From positions 1,364,001 to 1,428,000 of the forward strand of contig NZ_CP098455.1 of the NCBI RefSeq assembly GCF_023702635.1: a DNA stretch of 64,000 nt. The letters run 5' to 3'. This stretch comes from Spongiibacter taiwanensis. Its GTDB lineage: Bacteria; Pseudomonadota; Gammaproteobacteria; Pseudomonadales; Spongiibacteraceae. This document shows, one piece after another, positions 1 to 6,856 of this stretch. The notes below the pieces were generated by a model. The model was not told the origin of the DNA and made no database searches. It saw only the letters and a list, made by a program, of their open reading frames with translations. The position numbers and the translations under genes are program-made. Position 1 is the stretch's first letter, and each line of letters starts with the position of its first letter.

Positions 1-486
1 CAGCGTGAGCTTGTCTTTGGTCGCAACAAAAATCTGCGCCGACGCATCTTCGCCCAGGGCAGAAAAGCCAACTGGCGAGGGAATGTGTCGATCCAGCAAA
101 TGCCCATCCACCACCGTATTCTCAGTGGTATTGACCAACCAGTGGCTGGCATTCACATACCCCGTCTCTGGCGCCCGGGGATACAGCCCGTACATTGACA
201 TAACGGCGGCCGACTTGACCCGCAGCGCGTCCAGGCCCCAGGACGCACTTTGGTTCAGCAGCACACCACTAATTCCGAGCCAGGCCATGAACAGAAAGGC
301 GAACAAGCCGGCCCGCTGGTGCCACTGTCGAAGCACCATCGTCAGGTTTTTCTTTGCGCCGCCGGGCTTCGACGACGACCCTACCGCCCGCAGCTTAGGC
401 ACCTTTTTCAATAAGGCTTTGCGCATGACCGTTTGCCCGAGTACAACTTTGTCTTTGCCAGCGTCTGCAATGTCTATATCAGCCAT
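1..486 (-). CDS. PepSY-associated transmembrane protein, N-terminal part (runs off the left edge)
   Basis: Reading leftward from an ATG at 486, the frame stays open to base 1, so only the first 162 residues are visible. After a basic N-terminus comes WHQRAGLFAFLFMAWLGISG (about residues 55-74), the 'WH.wxGl' start of the first membrane helix in PepSY-TM proteins, followed by an extracytoplasmic stretch. Family members are inner-membrane proteins often paired with flavin, haem or siderophore reduction; the substrate here is unknown. It lies 29 bp beyond the FMN-binding gene and is probably the fourth gene of the operon starting at 2781. The C-terminal PepSY and later helices are outside the window, so the family call rests on the first helix and the context. 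Confidence 0.6.
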   Translation of the reverse strand, partial: MADIDIADAGKDKVVLGQTVMRKALLKKVPKLRAVGSSSKPGGAKKNLTMVLRQWHQRAGLFAFLFMAWLGISGVLLNQSASWGLDALRVKSAAVMSMYGLYPRAPETGYVNASHWLVNTTENTVVDGHLLDRHIPSPVGFSALGEDASAQIFVATKDKLTL

Positions 487-515
487 AAAAGAACCTCACT
501 CTCATCGTTATTTTT

Positions 516-1055
516 TCACTGAATCAGACTGTCAAACACGATAGCCGTCCACGCCATTCGCTCCATCATCTGAACCGAAAGGGTTGCACCGGTGATATTG
601 TCCACCTCGACATCAAGTCCTGATGGCGTCGCCTTGGCACCGTACAATTGCTGGAGAAACGACGGTTCAGCCACCTGCTCACCACGAGACTCTCTGTAGA
701 TAAGCACCTTTGCCACTTCCACACTCTGATTACTGATCACAAATCCGCAGGTTGTTGGCACGTAGCCCTCCTTGCCAATATCGTCGAAGATCCACACACT
801 TCTGTCGCCGTCCTGCCAGTAACGGAGCCGTTGCTGGGGAAAATTTCGCTTGAATGCCTGGGCTACTTTCCCCTGGTCGCTCGCAGATAACTCCAACACC
901 TTTGGTGCCGGCACCTGGCCATTGAAGACCTCTTTTAGAAACACCTCCGGGGTTTGAAAGGTTTTGTAAAGTTCAAAGGCTTGAGCAGCGCCGCTAGACC
1001 ACATCAACATCGCTGCCAGTACCGCAAATAATCCTCGCGTAATATCGCCACACAT
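516..1055 (-). CDS. Secreted FMN-binding domain protein
   Basis: This 179-residue protein has a signal peptide (residues 1-26, ending SSGAAQA before FEL) and a C-terminal FMN_bind domain. The motif DNITGATLS near residues 152-160 matches the TGAT-type site at which ApbE transferases attach FMN through phosphate to threonine in NqrC, RnfG and NosR-type proteins. I infer a periplasmic, covalently flavinylated electron carrier. No ApbE gene is visible here, so one must lie left of the window or elsewhere. The frame stays open to 1136, but the ATG at 1055 follows a purine-rich GGCGGGGAAA and starts directly at the signal peptide, so I chose it. It sits between a globin gene and a PepSY-TM gene in one direction. 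The electron donor and acceptor are not visible. Confidence 0.75.
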   Translation of the reverse strand: MCGDITRGLFAVLAAMLMWSSGAAQAFELYKTFQTPEVFLKEVFNGQVPAPKVLELSASDQGKVAQAFKRNFPQQRLRYWQDGDRSVWIFDDIGKEGYVPTTCGFVISNQSVEVAKVLIYRESRGEQVAEPSFLQQLYGAKATPSGLDVEVDNITGATLSVQMMERMAWTAIVFDSLIQ

Positions 1056-1250
1056 TTTCCCCGCCTCGCTATATTTGTCGCTGCTGCTCTTGCGCCAGCC
1101 TGCTACCGCTATATCACTTGACAACATATCAACCACTACCTGTCTAAATCGTTTCTGAAAGGTTCGAGAATCGGCGCCGTGCTGAGATCTTCACTGGCTT
1201 TGCAGTACACGCAGCGCGGGCAAACTGCAGAGCCAGCGAGAACCGCCCTA

Positions 1251-1712
1251 CTAGCGCGTCACAATCACCCGCTCGTATGGTGCCAGCGCGGCAATCAGCT
1301 GATTGCAGGCTTCATAAGTAACCTCAACGCGCTCACAAGCCTTATAGGCCGCCTCAACCACGGCGTTAAACTGGGTAACAGTGATACCAAGATCAGCATG
1401 AGCAGCTGCCATACTTGCCCCCTGATATTGCACATCACCACCGAGCACCAGTTGCTCCAGCTGGGTATTGAGAAATATCTGCCGCTCAACGTTGCCAAAC
1501 TCGCGGAAGATATGGTTTATGCGGTTATCCAACATGATGTAGTAGAAAAGACTCTCTACCCAGTTGCGGATACCCTCTTTCCCGCCCCACTGCTCCAGTG
1601 CATCGTCATCCAGCGGCGGCAGGGTTTTTGTTTTCCCGGTCTGTGCCTGCAAGGGCATGGCGCAGGCAAACATCAGGGAAATAAACATTAGATACTTAGC
1701 AAATGTCTTCAT
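1251..1712 (-). CDS. Exported group 1 truncated hemoglobin
   Basis: The 153-residue product has a signal peptide (residues 1-24, hydrophobic core then PLQAQ) followed by a truncated globin fold. Family landmarks are GGKEGIRNWVESLFYY (helices A-B, with tyrosines at about 57-58 near the B10 position), the LGG turn, and SMAAAHADLGIT, where His105 should be the proximal haem ligand. Group 1 globins bind O2 and NO, and several act in NO dioxygenation; most are cytoplasmic, so an export signal is unusual. The ATG at 1712 has a GAGGAA ribosome site and is preferred over the longer frame to 1805, which would overlap the upstream gene. It lies 31 bp after the DUF3034 gene. An NO- or O2-related role outside the cytoplasm is inference. 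Confidence 0.8.
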   Translation of the reverse strand: MKTFAKYLMFISLMFACAMPLQAQTGKTKTLPPLDDDALEQWGGKEGIRNWVESLFYYIMLDNRINHIFREFGNVERQIFLNTQLEQLVLGGDVQYQGASMAAAHADLGITVTQFNAVVEAAYKACERVEVTYEACNQLIAALAPYERVIVTR

Positions 1713-1743
1713 TGTGTATTCCTCAAGTCGTCCTGGTTGCCAG

Positions 1744-2781
1744 TTAGTAGCTCGCCTGCAATGACAGATAGAAGCCATGCTGGTCCGGAGTGATGGTGAT
1801 ATCACCGAGCCAGGCGTAGGCGAAGGTCATCGACAGGTTCTTATTGGGGAAGTAAGCAACGAAGGCATCAAACCAGTCACTTTCGTTTTGGGTGAGCGTG
1901 CCCGATAGATTTCCGAGCCCCAAGCCCTCGAGGGTCGGTTGTAGTTCGGTGACGTCAATTCCCCCTAGCTCGACGCTTTCTCCGCTGAGATTATCCCCGT
2001 GCTGGGCCCACTCCATGCCGATTACCGTGTCCTTCTTCAGCAGATAGGCGAGGGATATTTCCGGCCGAACCTCCTTGTCGTTGCCGTCGGGCCCGCCAAA
2101 GCCGACTAAGCCCGTCTGGTTCGCTGACGTATACCGTGCAGTGATATTGACCAGGGTATTGATGGGAAAGAAGATTTTTGTCGCTGAGACGTAGTATTCC
2201 CACCCATCGCTTTCGGCCGCCTTCAAGGTTCTAAGCAGTTCTTCATTTTTGTTCTTTTTGTAAAATGCGCCCACAGCAACTTGTGGAATTAGATTATCCG
2301 AGTCGTAGATTGCCTCACCGAAGACTCTGACCTTGGCACCATAAACATCCATTTCAATGGTGGTGTTAAAGGGCTCAATACCGGTTTCAATCGGTGCCCC
2401 CAACCCGCCAGTGACGCCGCCCAAGGTGTCCACCACCAAGCCCACCGTGTCGAAGGTCGAGCCAGTTGTAAGGTTGCTCTTGGCGTAAGACAGCTCAAAG
2501 CGGTCAAACAAGCCTACCGCCGCACCTAACGAATGAAGGGTGTAGTTGGCCAACGGCGCATAGGTATAGTGAACATCGCCGTTTATACCATCTCGCGTTG
2601 CATAACCCGTGATTGTCGCCCAGGGTGTAATCCCGCCACCGCCGGCACCATCAATCATACTAACGCCCCCTGTCGCCAGCACTTTGCCGTCGTTATAGAG
2701 ACCCGCATTAGCGCAAAAACCTGCTGACATACCAACTGCCGCGGCAATTGGTTTTACCCAACGCCCAATTCGATTTTCCAT
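1744..2781 (-). CDS. DUF3034 family protein, predicted outer-membrane barrel
   Basis: The 345-residue product resembles DUF3034 in its characteristic runs: GKVLATGGVSMIDGAGGGG near the mature N-terminus, then GYATRDG, PQVAVGAFYKK, LVGFGGPDG, WFDAFVAYFPNKNLSMTFAY and a C-terminal GFYLSLQASY. A signal peptide occupies about residues 1-24. Alternating beta strands and an aromatic C-terminus suggest an outer-membrane barrel, and the family has no settled function. The ATG at 2781 follows GGAGCGGGAAAT and is preferred over the longer frame to 2862. This is the first gene of the operon and sits about 150 nt downstream of a sigma-54-type promoter, so it is probably made under nitrogen limitation or nitrate growth (inference). 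Confidence 0.75.
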   Translation of the reverse strand: MENRIGRWVKPIAAAVGMSAGFCANAGLYNDGKVLATGGVSMIDGAGGGGITPWATITGYATRDGINGDVHYTYAPLANYTLHSLGAAVGLFDRFELSYAKSNLTTGSTFDTVGLVVDTLGGVTGGLGAPIETGIEPFNTTIEMDVYGAKVRVFGEAIYDSDNLIPQVAVGAFYKKNKNEELLRTLKAAESDGWEYYVSATKIFFPINTLVNITARYTSANQTGLVGFGGPDGNDKEVRPEISLAYLLKKDTVIGMEWAQHGDNLSGESVELGGIDVTELQPTLEGLGLGNLSGTLTQNESDWFDAFVAYFPNKNLSMTFAYAWLGDITITPDQHGFYLSLQASY

Positions 2782-2938
2782 ATTTCCCGCTCCTACCCAA
2801 ACAATGGTTTGATCATCTATGTTGAATGTAAATTTGGGTGCTGCGGCCTCACTCGAAAGCAAAGCATCCGTGGTTTTTACTCACCCGAGAGTGAGCGCCT
2901 CACAGCACGCCACTTATTTGTGCCGGCACAATAAGTTC

Positions 2939-2954
2939 AGCAATAGCTATGCCA
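2939..2954 (-). promoter_or_regulatory. Sigma-54 promoter for the DUF3034/globin/flavin operon
   Basis: On the minus strand the site reads TGGCATAGCTATTGCT, matching TGGCAC-N5-TTGCW with the invariant GG-N10-GC. The predicted start is near 2928, leaving a leader of about 147 nt before the ATG at 2781. It has the same TGGCAY-AGNNA-TTGC form as the three promoters of the nitrate genes in this window. Confidence 0.6.
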
Positions 2955-3025
2955 AGGACGATACGATAGGTATCAATTTGAGTAATTGCGTGGTTTTTGG
3001 AAACATTCAGTGCAGCTTTTTTTCA

Positions 3026-3167
3026 TGCACCAAAAAATTCAGGCCGATTTGCACCTCCAAAAAACATGCATTTTTTTTGACTTTTATCAGATTTTTCCGA
3101 TCAAGTGCGGCGCCGCACCAATGTCGCCCAAGCAAATTCCCCCGAAAGATCAGGCATTGCACCAAAA
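3026..3167. promoter_or_regulatory. GCACCA half-sites, possible NtrC binding region
   Basis: TGCACCAAAA occurs at 3026-3035 and again at 3158-3167, with TTGCACC at 3049 and GCACCA at 3115. They lie about 100 to 235 bp upstream of the predicted sigma-54 start. GCAC with an AT-rich centre matches one arm of the NtrC consensus, but the opposite GTGC arm is degraded or missing in each, so this is tentative. The rest of the 2782-3232 gap shows no gene. Confidence 0.35.
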
Positions 3168-3232
3168 GGACCCATTTGGCTTGGAGGGCAAAGGGGAGAG
3201 ACCGGGCGACAAGGCCACCCGCACGGCGGATT

Positions 3233-4951
3233 TCAGTCAAACAGACTCAGCATCAGCAGAATAAACAACACTGCCGAGACAGCCTGCCAAAAGCGTAGCG
3301 GGTTTCGCGCCACCAGAGGCTGCTTGCGACGGAGGGAAAAAGCAGGGTTAGGGTAGCGCAGGTCGTGAACAAATTCGGCCACATCGGCGTAGCGTAGCTC
3401 CGGGCTGATGCTCATCCCCTTTTCCAGAGCGGCATCAAGCCACAAGGGCACATGAGGATTGACCTGACTGGCAGGAACGTAATGCAAACGTCGGTATGCC
3501 ACCGCGCTGGCACACTCTGCCAGCTTACCGGCGAAAGGCTGCTTACCGGTGAGCATCTCAAAGACCACCACCGCCAGCGCAAACTGGTCCGCTCTGGCCG
3601 TTACCGGCCGCATCAGCACCTGCTCCGGCGCCGAATAGTGGGCAGTACCCAGGCAATATTCGCGGGGGATGGGTGACGAGATCTCCGCTAGCCCGGCAAC
3701 ATAGCAGGAGCCGAAATCGATAATGCAGGCTGAGCCATCCGGGCGCAGCAGTATATTTTCCGGCTTGATGTCCTGATGCAAGGTATCCCGGCGATGCATG
3801 GCCAACAGTCCCCGCGCCACCTGCTCGGCGATGGCCACCACCTCCCGGGGCGAGGCATCAGGATGGGTTTTAATCCACTGCGCCAGGGTCTGGCCGTCTA
3901 TGTATTCGGTCAGGTAATAGAGGCAGGAAGGCGCGGCTTCCCGCTCCACCACCTCCACCACATGGGGGCTGGCAATCCGGCGGCCAATCCAACTCTCCAT
4001 GACAAAGCGTTCAAGATAGGCCGGATCGTCCTGGAAATTAGCCGAGGGGGTTTTCATCGCCAGCAGGTGACCGCTGGCGATGTCTTTGACTTTATAAATC
4101 TGGCTGCGGGCGCTGGCGTGAATCTCCGCGATCACCTCCAGGCCGTCCAGCCGGTCCCCAACGCTCAACTCCGGCGGAAATGGCAAGGCCGTCAGGCGCC
4201 GATATACCTCGTCTGCGTCCTCTCCCGGCAGCGCATCCAGCCGTAACAGCTGGCAACTGATATTGTCGTCGCTACCCGCCTCCAGCGCCGCATCGACCAA
4301 TCGCGCACAGCAGGCATCCAGGTTATCGCCAGCCTGGCCCAATAGCCCGGCAATGGCGGTTGAACTGAGCACACCGTGCAGACCATCGGTGCTGAGTAGA
4401 AACAGGTCGCCCTGCTCCACATCAACGCTGCGATAATCGACTTCCAGACTGACATCCAGCCCCATGGCCCGGGTCAGATAACTCTGGTTTTCACCAATAT
4501 GACGCGCATGATCACGACTCAGCGGCTCCAACACGCCGCCGCGAAAGCGGTAGATCCGACTATCACCCACATGAAACAGGTGGGCAGTGCGAGATTTGAC
4601 AATGGCAATGCTCAAGGTGGAGATGTAGCCCTTTTCCGCCTTGGCAAAATGACTTCCTTGGCTGTACAACCAGCGATTCAGGGCTGAAATGACTTGATGA
4701 GCGGAGCGCTTGACCGACCAGGAATCCGGCGTGGAGAAGTAGTCCTGCAAAAACCCGCGAACGCAGGTTTCCGCCGCCTCTTTGCCCGCCTCTGCCGCAG
4801 AGACCCCATCAGCAATCACCGCGACCACCCCCTTGGTAATCACGGTGTGCCCTTCGGGAATCAGCATCCCGAGGCTGTCCTCATTGATGGGCTTGCGTCC
4901 GGCGGTGCTCAGTTGCGCCGCCGAACACCGTAACCCGGCATCCAGGTACAT
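3233..4951 (-). CDS. Fused PP2C-type phosphatase and Ser/Thr protein kinase with C-terminal membrane anchor
   Basis: The 572-residue protein joins two opposing activities. Residues 1-240 form a PP2C domain with the metal-binding signatures NEDSLG, ADGVS, GDSRIYR, STDGLHG and DDNISC. Residues about 268-530 form a protein kinase with the lysine in LLAMKTP, the catalytic loop HQDIKPENILL (HQD replacing HRD) and DFG in IIDFGSCY; the glycine-rich loop is weak. A single helix at 550-570 anchors it in the inner membrane. Its stop is followed by about 370 bp before the next gene. It lies 28 bp after the nitrate transporter, so they are probably cotranscribed. The same association of kinase, NasA and NirBD occurs in Pseudomonas aeruginosa (PA1781-PA1783). 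Modulation of nitrate assimilation is inferred; the targets are unknown. Confidence 0.85.
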   Translation of the reverse strand: MYLDAGLRCSAAQLSTAGRKPINEDSLGMLIPEGHTVITKGVVAVIADGVSAAEAGKEAAETCVRGFLQDYFSTPDSWSVKRSAHQVISALNRWLYSQGSHFAKAEKGYISTLSIAIVKSRTAHLFHVGDSRIYRFRGGVLEPLSRDHARHIGENQSYLTRAMGLDVSLEVDYRSVDVEQGDLFLLSTDGLHGVLSSTAIAGLLGQAGDNLDACCARLVDAALEAGSDDNISCQLLRLDALPGEDADEVYRRLTALPFPPELSVGDRLDGLEVIAEIHASARSQIYKVKDIASGHLLAMKTPSANFQDDPAYLERFVMESWIGRRIASPHVVEVVEREAAPSCLYYLTEYIDGQTLAQWIKTHPDASPREVVAIAEQVARGLLAMHRRDTLHQDIKPENILLRPDGSACIIDFGSCYVAGLAEISSPIPREYCLGTAHYSAPEQVLMRPVTARADQFALAVVVFEMLTGKQPFAGKLAECASAVAYRRLHYVPASQVNPHVPLWLDAALEKGMSISPELRYADVAEFVHDLRYPNPAFSLRRKQPLVARNPLRFWQAVSAVLFILLMLSLFD

Positions 4952-4979
4952 TACGCGCTCCCAGCCATTGGCAAAGGCC

Positions 4980-6452
4980 TTAGCTCACTTCCACCAGGGC
5001 GACACTGCCATCGTCGTTCAGCTCGGCGACATGGCCCTGGGGCTCTTCCAAAAATTGCACTGCAATAAAGACCACCCCGGCGCAGGCCGCAATCACCATA
5101 AAGAACTGGGAGGCATCCACAAAGGACAGCACAGTCAGAAAGATCACCGCACCAACATTACCATAGGCACCCGTCATGCCGGCGATCTGCCCAGTCATGC
5201 TGCGTTTCACCAGCGGCACAATGGCAAACACCGCACCTTCACCCGCCTGAACAAAGAACGAGCAGCACATGGTTGCGATCACCGCCAACCACACCGGCCA
5301 GCCCGCATCGACCTGGCTCAGCACCATATAGCCCACCGCCAGACCAGCAACCAAAATAGTAAGGGACTTGCGACGACCCACCTTATCGGACAGGTAACCA
5401 CCGCCAGGGCGCGCCACCAGATTCATAAAGGCAAAGCCGGAAGCCAACAAGCCCGCTTTCACCGCACTCAACTCAAAGGTCTCCATAAAGAACAAGGGCA
5501 ACATGGAGACCACCGCCAGCTCGGAGCCAAAAGTAACAAAGTACGACACATTCAAAATTGCGACCTGCTTGAATTTAAAGCGCTGCATCTCCGGCATCGG
5601 GATCCCTTTCAATACATCGCTGTTCACCCGCAAAATCTGGCTGACCTGAAACACAAACAGTGCACCCAGGCCCAGATAGATAATATTAGCGGCCACGCCG
5701 GTCAACAGACCCAGGTTGGATGGGGACAGCTTCCAGGTCAGCACCGCCAGCGCCAAATACATGGGCACGCACATGGCAATATAAAAGTAGAGGTCCCGCC
5801 GACTACTAACCACCAGCCCGCCCGACTTTTTCGGTTTGAAATAGGTAGACCCTTTAGGCGTATTGCGCGCCCGAGTGTAAAAGAACACCCCGTAGAGCGC
5901 CGCAATCACACCGGTGCTGGCAATGGCATAGCGCCAGCCGTCCTCACCGCCAAACATCAGCGCGACAGTGGGCAGCGTCATCGCTGCAGCCGCCGAGCCA
6001 AAGTTGCCCCAGCCACCATATACCCCCTCGGCCAGCCCAACTTGCTTGGCGGGGAACCACTCGCCCACCAAGCGAATGCCAATCACAAACCCGGCGCCAA
6101 TGAAGCCCATAAAGAAGCGCATCATGGCGATCATTTCGTAGGAATTGGCAAAGGCAAAGCCGCAGCAGATACCGCCCCCAATCACCAACAAAGAACTAAA
6201 AACGATGCGGGGCCCCAGGCGATCGACCAGCATCCCGATAATCACCCGGGCCGGAATCGTCAGCGCAACGTTGAGAATCATCAGGGCTTTAACTTGCTGA
6301 CCGGTGAGATCGAAGGCCTCTTTGATCGCAGCCAGCATGGGCGCATGGTTGAACCACACCACAAAGGTAAGAAAGAAGGCGAACCAGCTCAGGTGCAGCA
6401 GGCGGATTTTATCCTGCTTAATATCCAGCAGGTTCAGATTAGACGATGACAT
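4980..6452 (-). CDS. nasA: Nitrate/nitrite transporter of the major facilitator family
   Basis: The 490-residue protein has twelve predicted membrane helices and the NarK/NasA nitrate-porter pattern: [14 protein letters not shown] in helix 1, [12 protein letters not shown] in the first loop, [20 protein letters not shown] and GNFGSAAA (nitrate signature) and a second [11 protein letters not shown] signature in the C-terminal half. It should import nitrate across the inner membrane for assimilation. It is divergent from nirB across a 404-bp region that carries a perfect sigma-54 promoter for each side, and the kinase/phosphatase follows it. The ATG at 6452 starts [10 protein letters not shown] and lies about 28 nt after the predicted transcription start. 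The symbol follows the assimilatory context; a nitrite antiport ability cannot be excluded. Confidence 0.88.
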   Translation of the reverse strand: MSSSNLNLLDIKQDKIRLLHLSWFAFFLTFVVWFNHAPMLAAIKEAFDLTGQQVKALMILNVALTIPARVIIGMLVDRLGPRIVFSSLLVIGGGICCGFAFANSYEMIAMMRFFMGFIGAGFVIGIRLVGEWFPAKQVGLAEGVYGGWGNFGSAAAAMTLPTVALMFGGEDGWRYAIASTGVIAALYGVFFYTRARNTPKGSTYFKPKKSGGLVVSSRRDLYFYIAMCVPMYLALAVLTWKLSPSNLGLLTGVAANIIYLGLGALFVFQVSQILRVNSDVLKGIPMPEMQRFKFKQVAILNVSYFVTFGSELAVVSMLPLFFMETFELSAVKAGLLASGFAFMNLVARPGGGYLSDKVGRRKSLTILVAGLAVGYMVLSQVDAGWPVWLAVIATMCCSFFVQAGEGAVFAIVPLVKRSMTGQIAGMTGAYGNVGAVIFLTVLSFVDASQFFMVIAACAGVVFIAVQFLEEPQGHVAELNDDGSVALVEVS

Positions 6453-6490
6453 GAAAACTCCGAAAACAGATAAAGCGACGCAGACCCCGG

Positions 6491-6506
6491 AGCAATTGCT
6501 GTGCCA
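6491..6506 (-). promoter_or_regulatory. Sigma-54 promoter for nasA
   Basis: The minus strand reads TGGCACAGCAATTGCT, a perfect TGGCAC-N5-TTGCW match. The predicted start is near 6480, about 28 nt upstream of the nasA ATG. Confidence 0.75.
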
Positions 6507-6572
6507 GCAAGCATGAAAACCGCCTCAAAACAAACGTATCTATTTGTTTTCTATGAATTAAATAAAAATAAC

Positions 6573-6684
6573 GCACCATTATGAGTCATTTCAGGGCGGC
6601 CATTCCATTCCTCAGCGCCCCAGAAGAGCACCAAAATAAATCATTGCGCCCCATCATTTCGCAAATATTCCATTTTGGCGCACC
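6573..6684. promoter_or_regulatory. GCACC half-sites between nasA and nirB, possible NtrC enhancer
   Basis: Half-sites are GCACCATT at 6573, GCACCAAAAT at 6628-6637, GCGCCAAAATG on the minus strand at 6671-6681 and GCACC at 6680. They sit about 95 to 160 bp upstream of the two divergent sigma-54 starts, the usual distance for an NtrC enhancer. No single site is a full palindrome. The surrounding DNA is markedly AT-rich compared with the genes. Confidence 0.4.
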
Positions 6685-6759
6685 TTATAAATGCCCCAAA
6701 ATATGGCAATTTAATTTTTTTAACTTATATTTCAATAGCTTAAATATAAAAATCAGTCA

Positions 6760-6775
6760 TGGCATAGGTATTGCT
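6760..6775 (+). promoter_or_regulatory. Sigma-54 promoter for nirBD
   Basis: The plus strand reads TGGCATAGGTATTGCT, with GG-N10-GC and one deviation (T for C) from TGGCAC-N5-TTGCW. The predicted start is near 6786, about 70 nt before the nirB ATG. Confidence 0.65.
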
Positions 6776-6780
6776 TTCCC

Positions 6781-6834
6781 ATTCATCAGCGAATCCCTGA
6801 ATGAATTACCTCGTCGGGCAACCTTCCCCGACGA
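6781..6834 (+). promoter_or_regulatory. Two hairpins in the nirB leader
   Basis: The leader can fold ATTCATCAG (6781-6789) with CTGAATGAAT (6797-6806, one bulge), then TCGTCGGG (6811-6818) with CCCGACGA (6827-6834). The second hairpin ends just before the ribosome site AAAGGA. There is no U-tract, so a terminator is not supported; a role in translation or mRNA stability is possible. Confidence 0.25.
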
Positions 6835-6856
6835 ACAGAAGTAAAGGACCACCACC

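Noticed and set aside
5-544. A 179-codon plus-strand frame at the left edge.
   Set aside because: It is opposite the PepSY-TM gene, which has a membrane helix with the family motif, and the plus product shows no feature.
4782-6449. A 555-codon open frame on the plus strand opposite nasA.
   Set aside because: Its His/Gln/Arg-rich product has no domain, signal or membrane pattern, and it mirrors a clear transporter gene; it is an antisense shadow.
6781-6834. NasT/ANTAR-type antitermination leader before nirB.
   Set aside because: Loops are eight bases rather than conserved hexaloops and no U-tract follows the second stem; the nitrate reductase leader has similarly weak stems.
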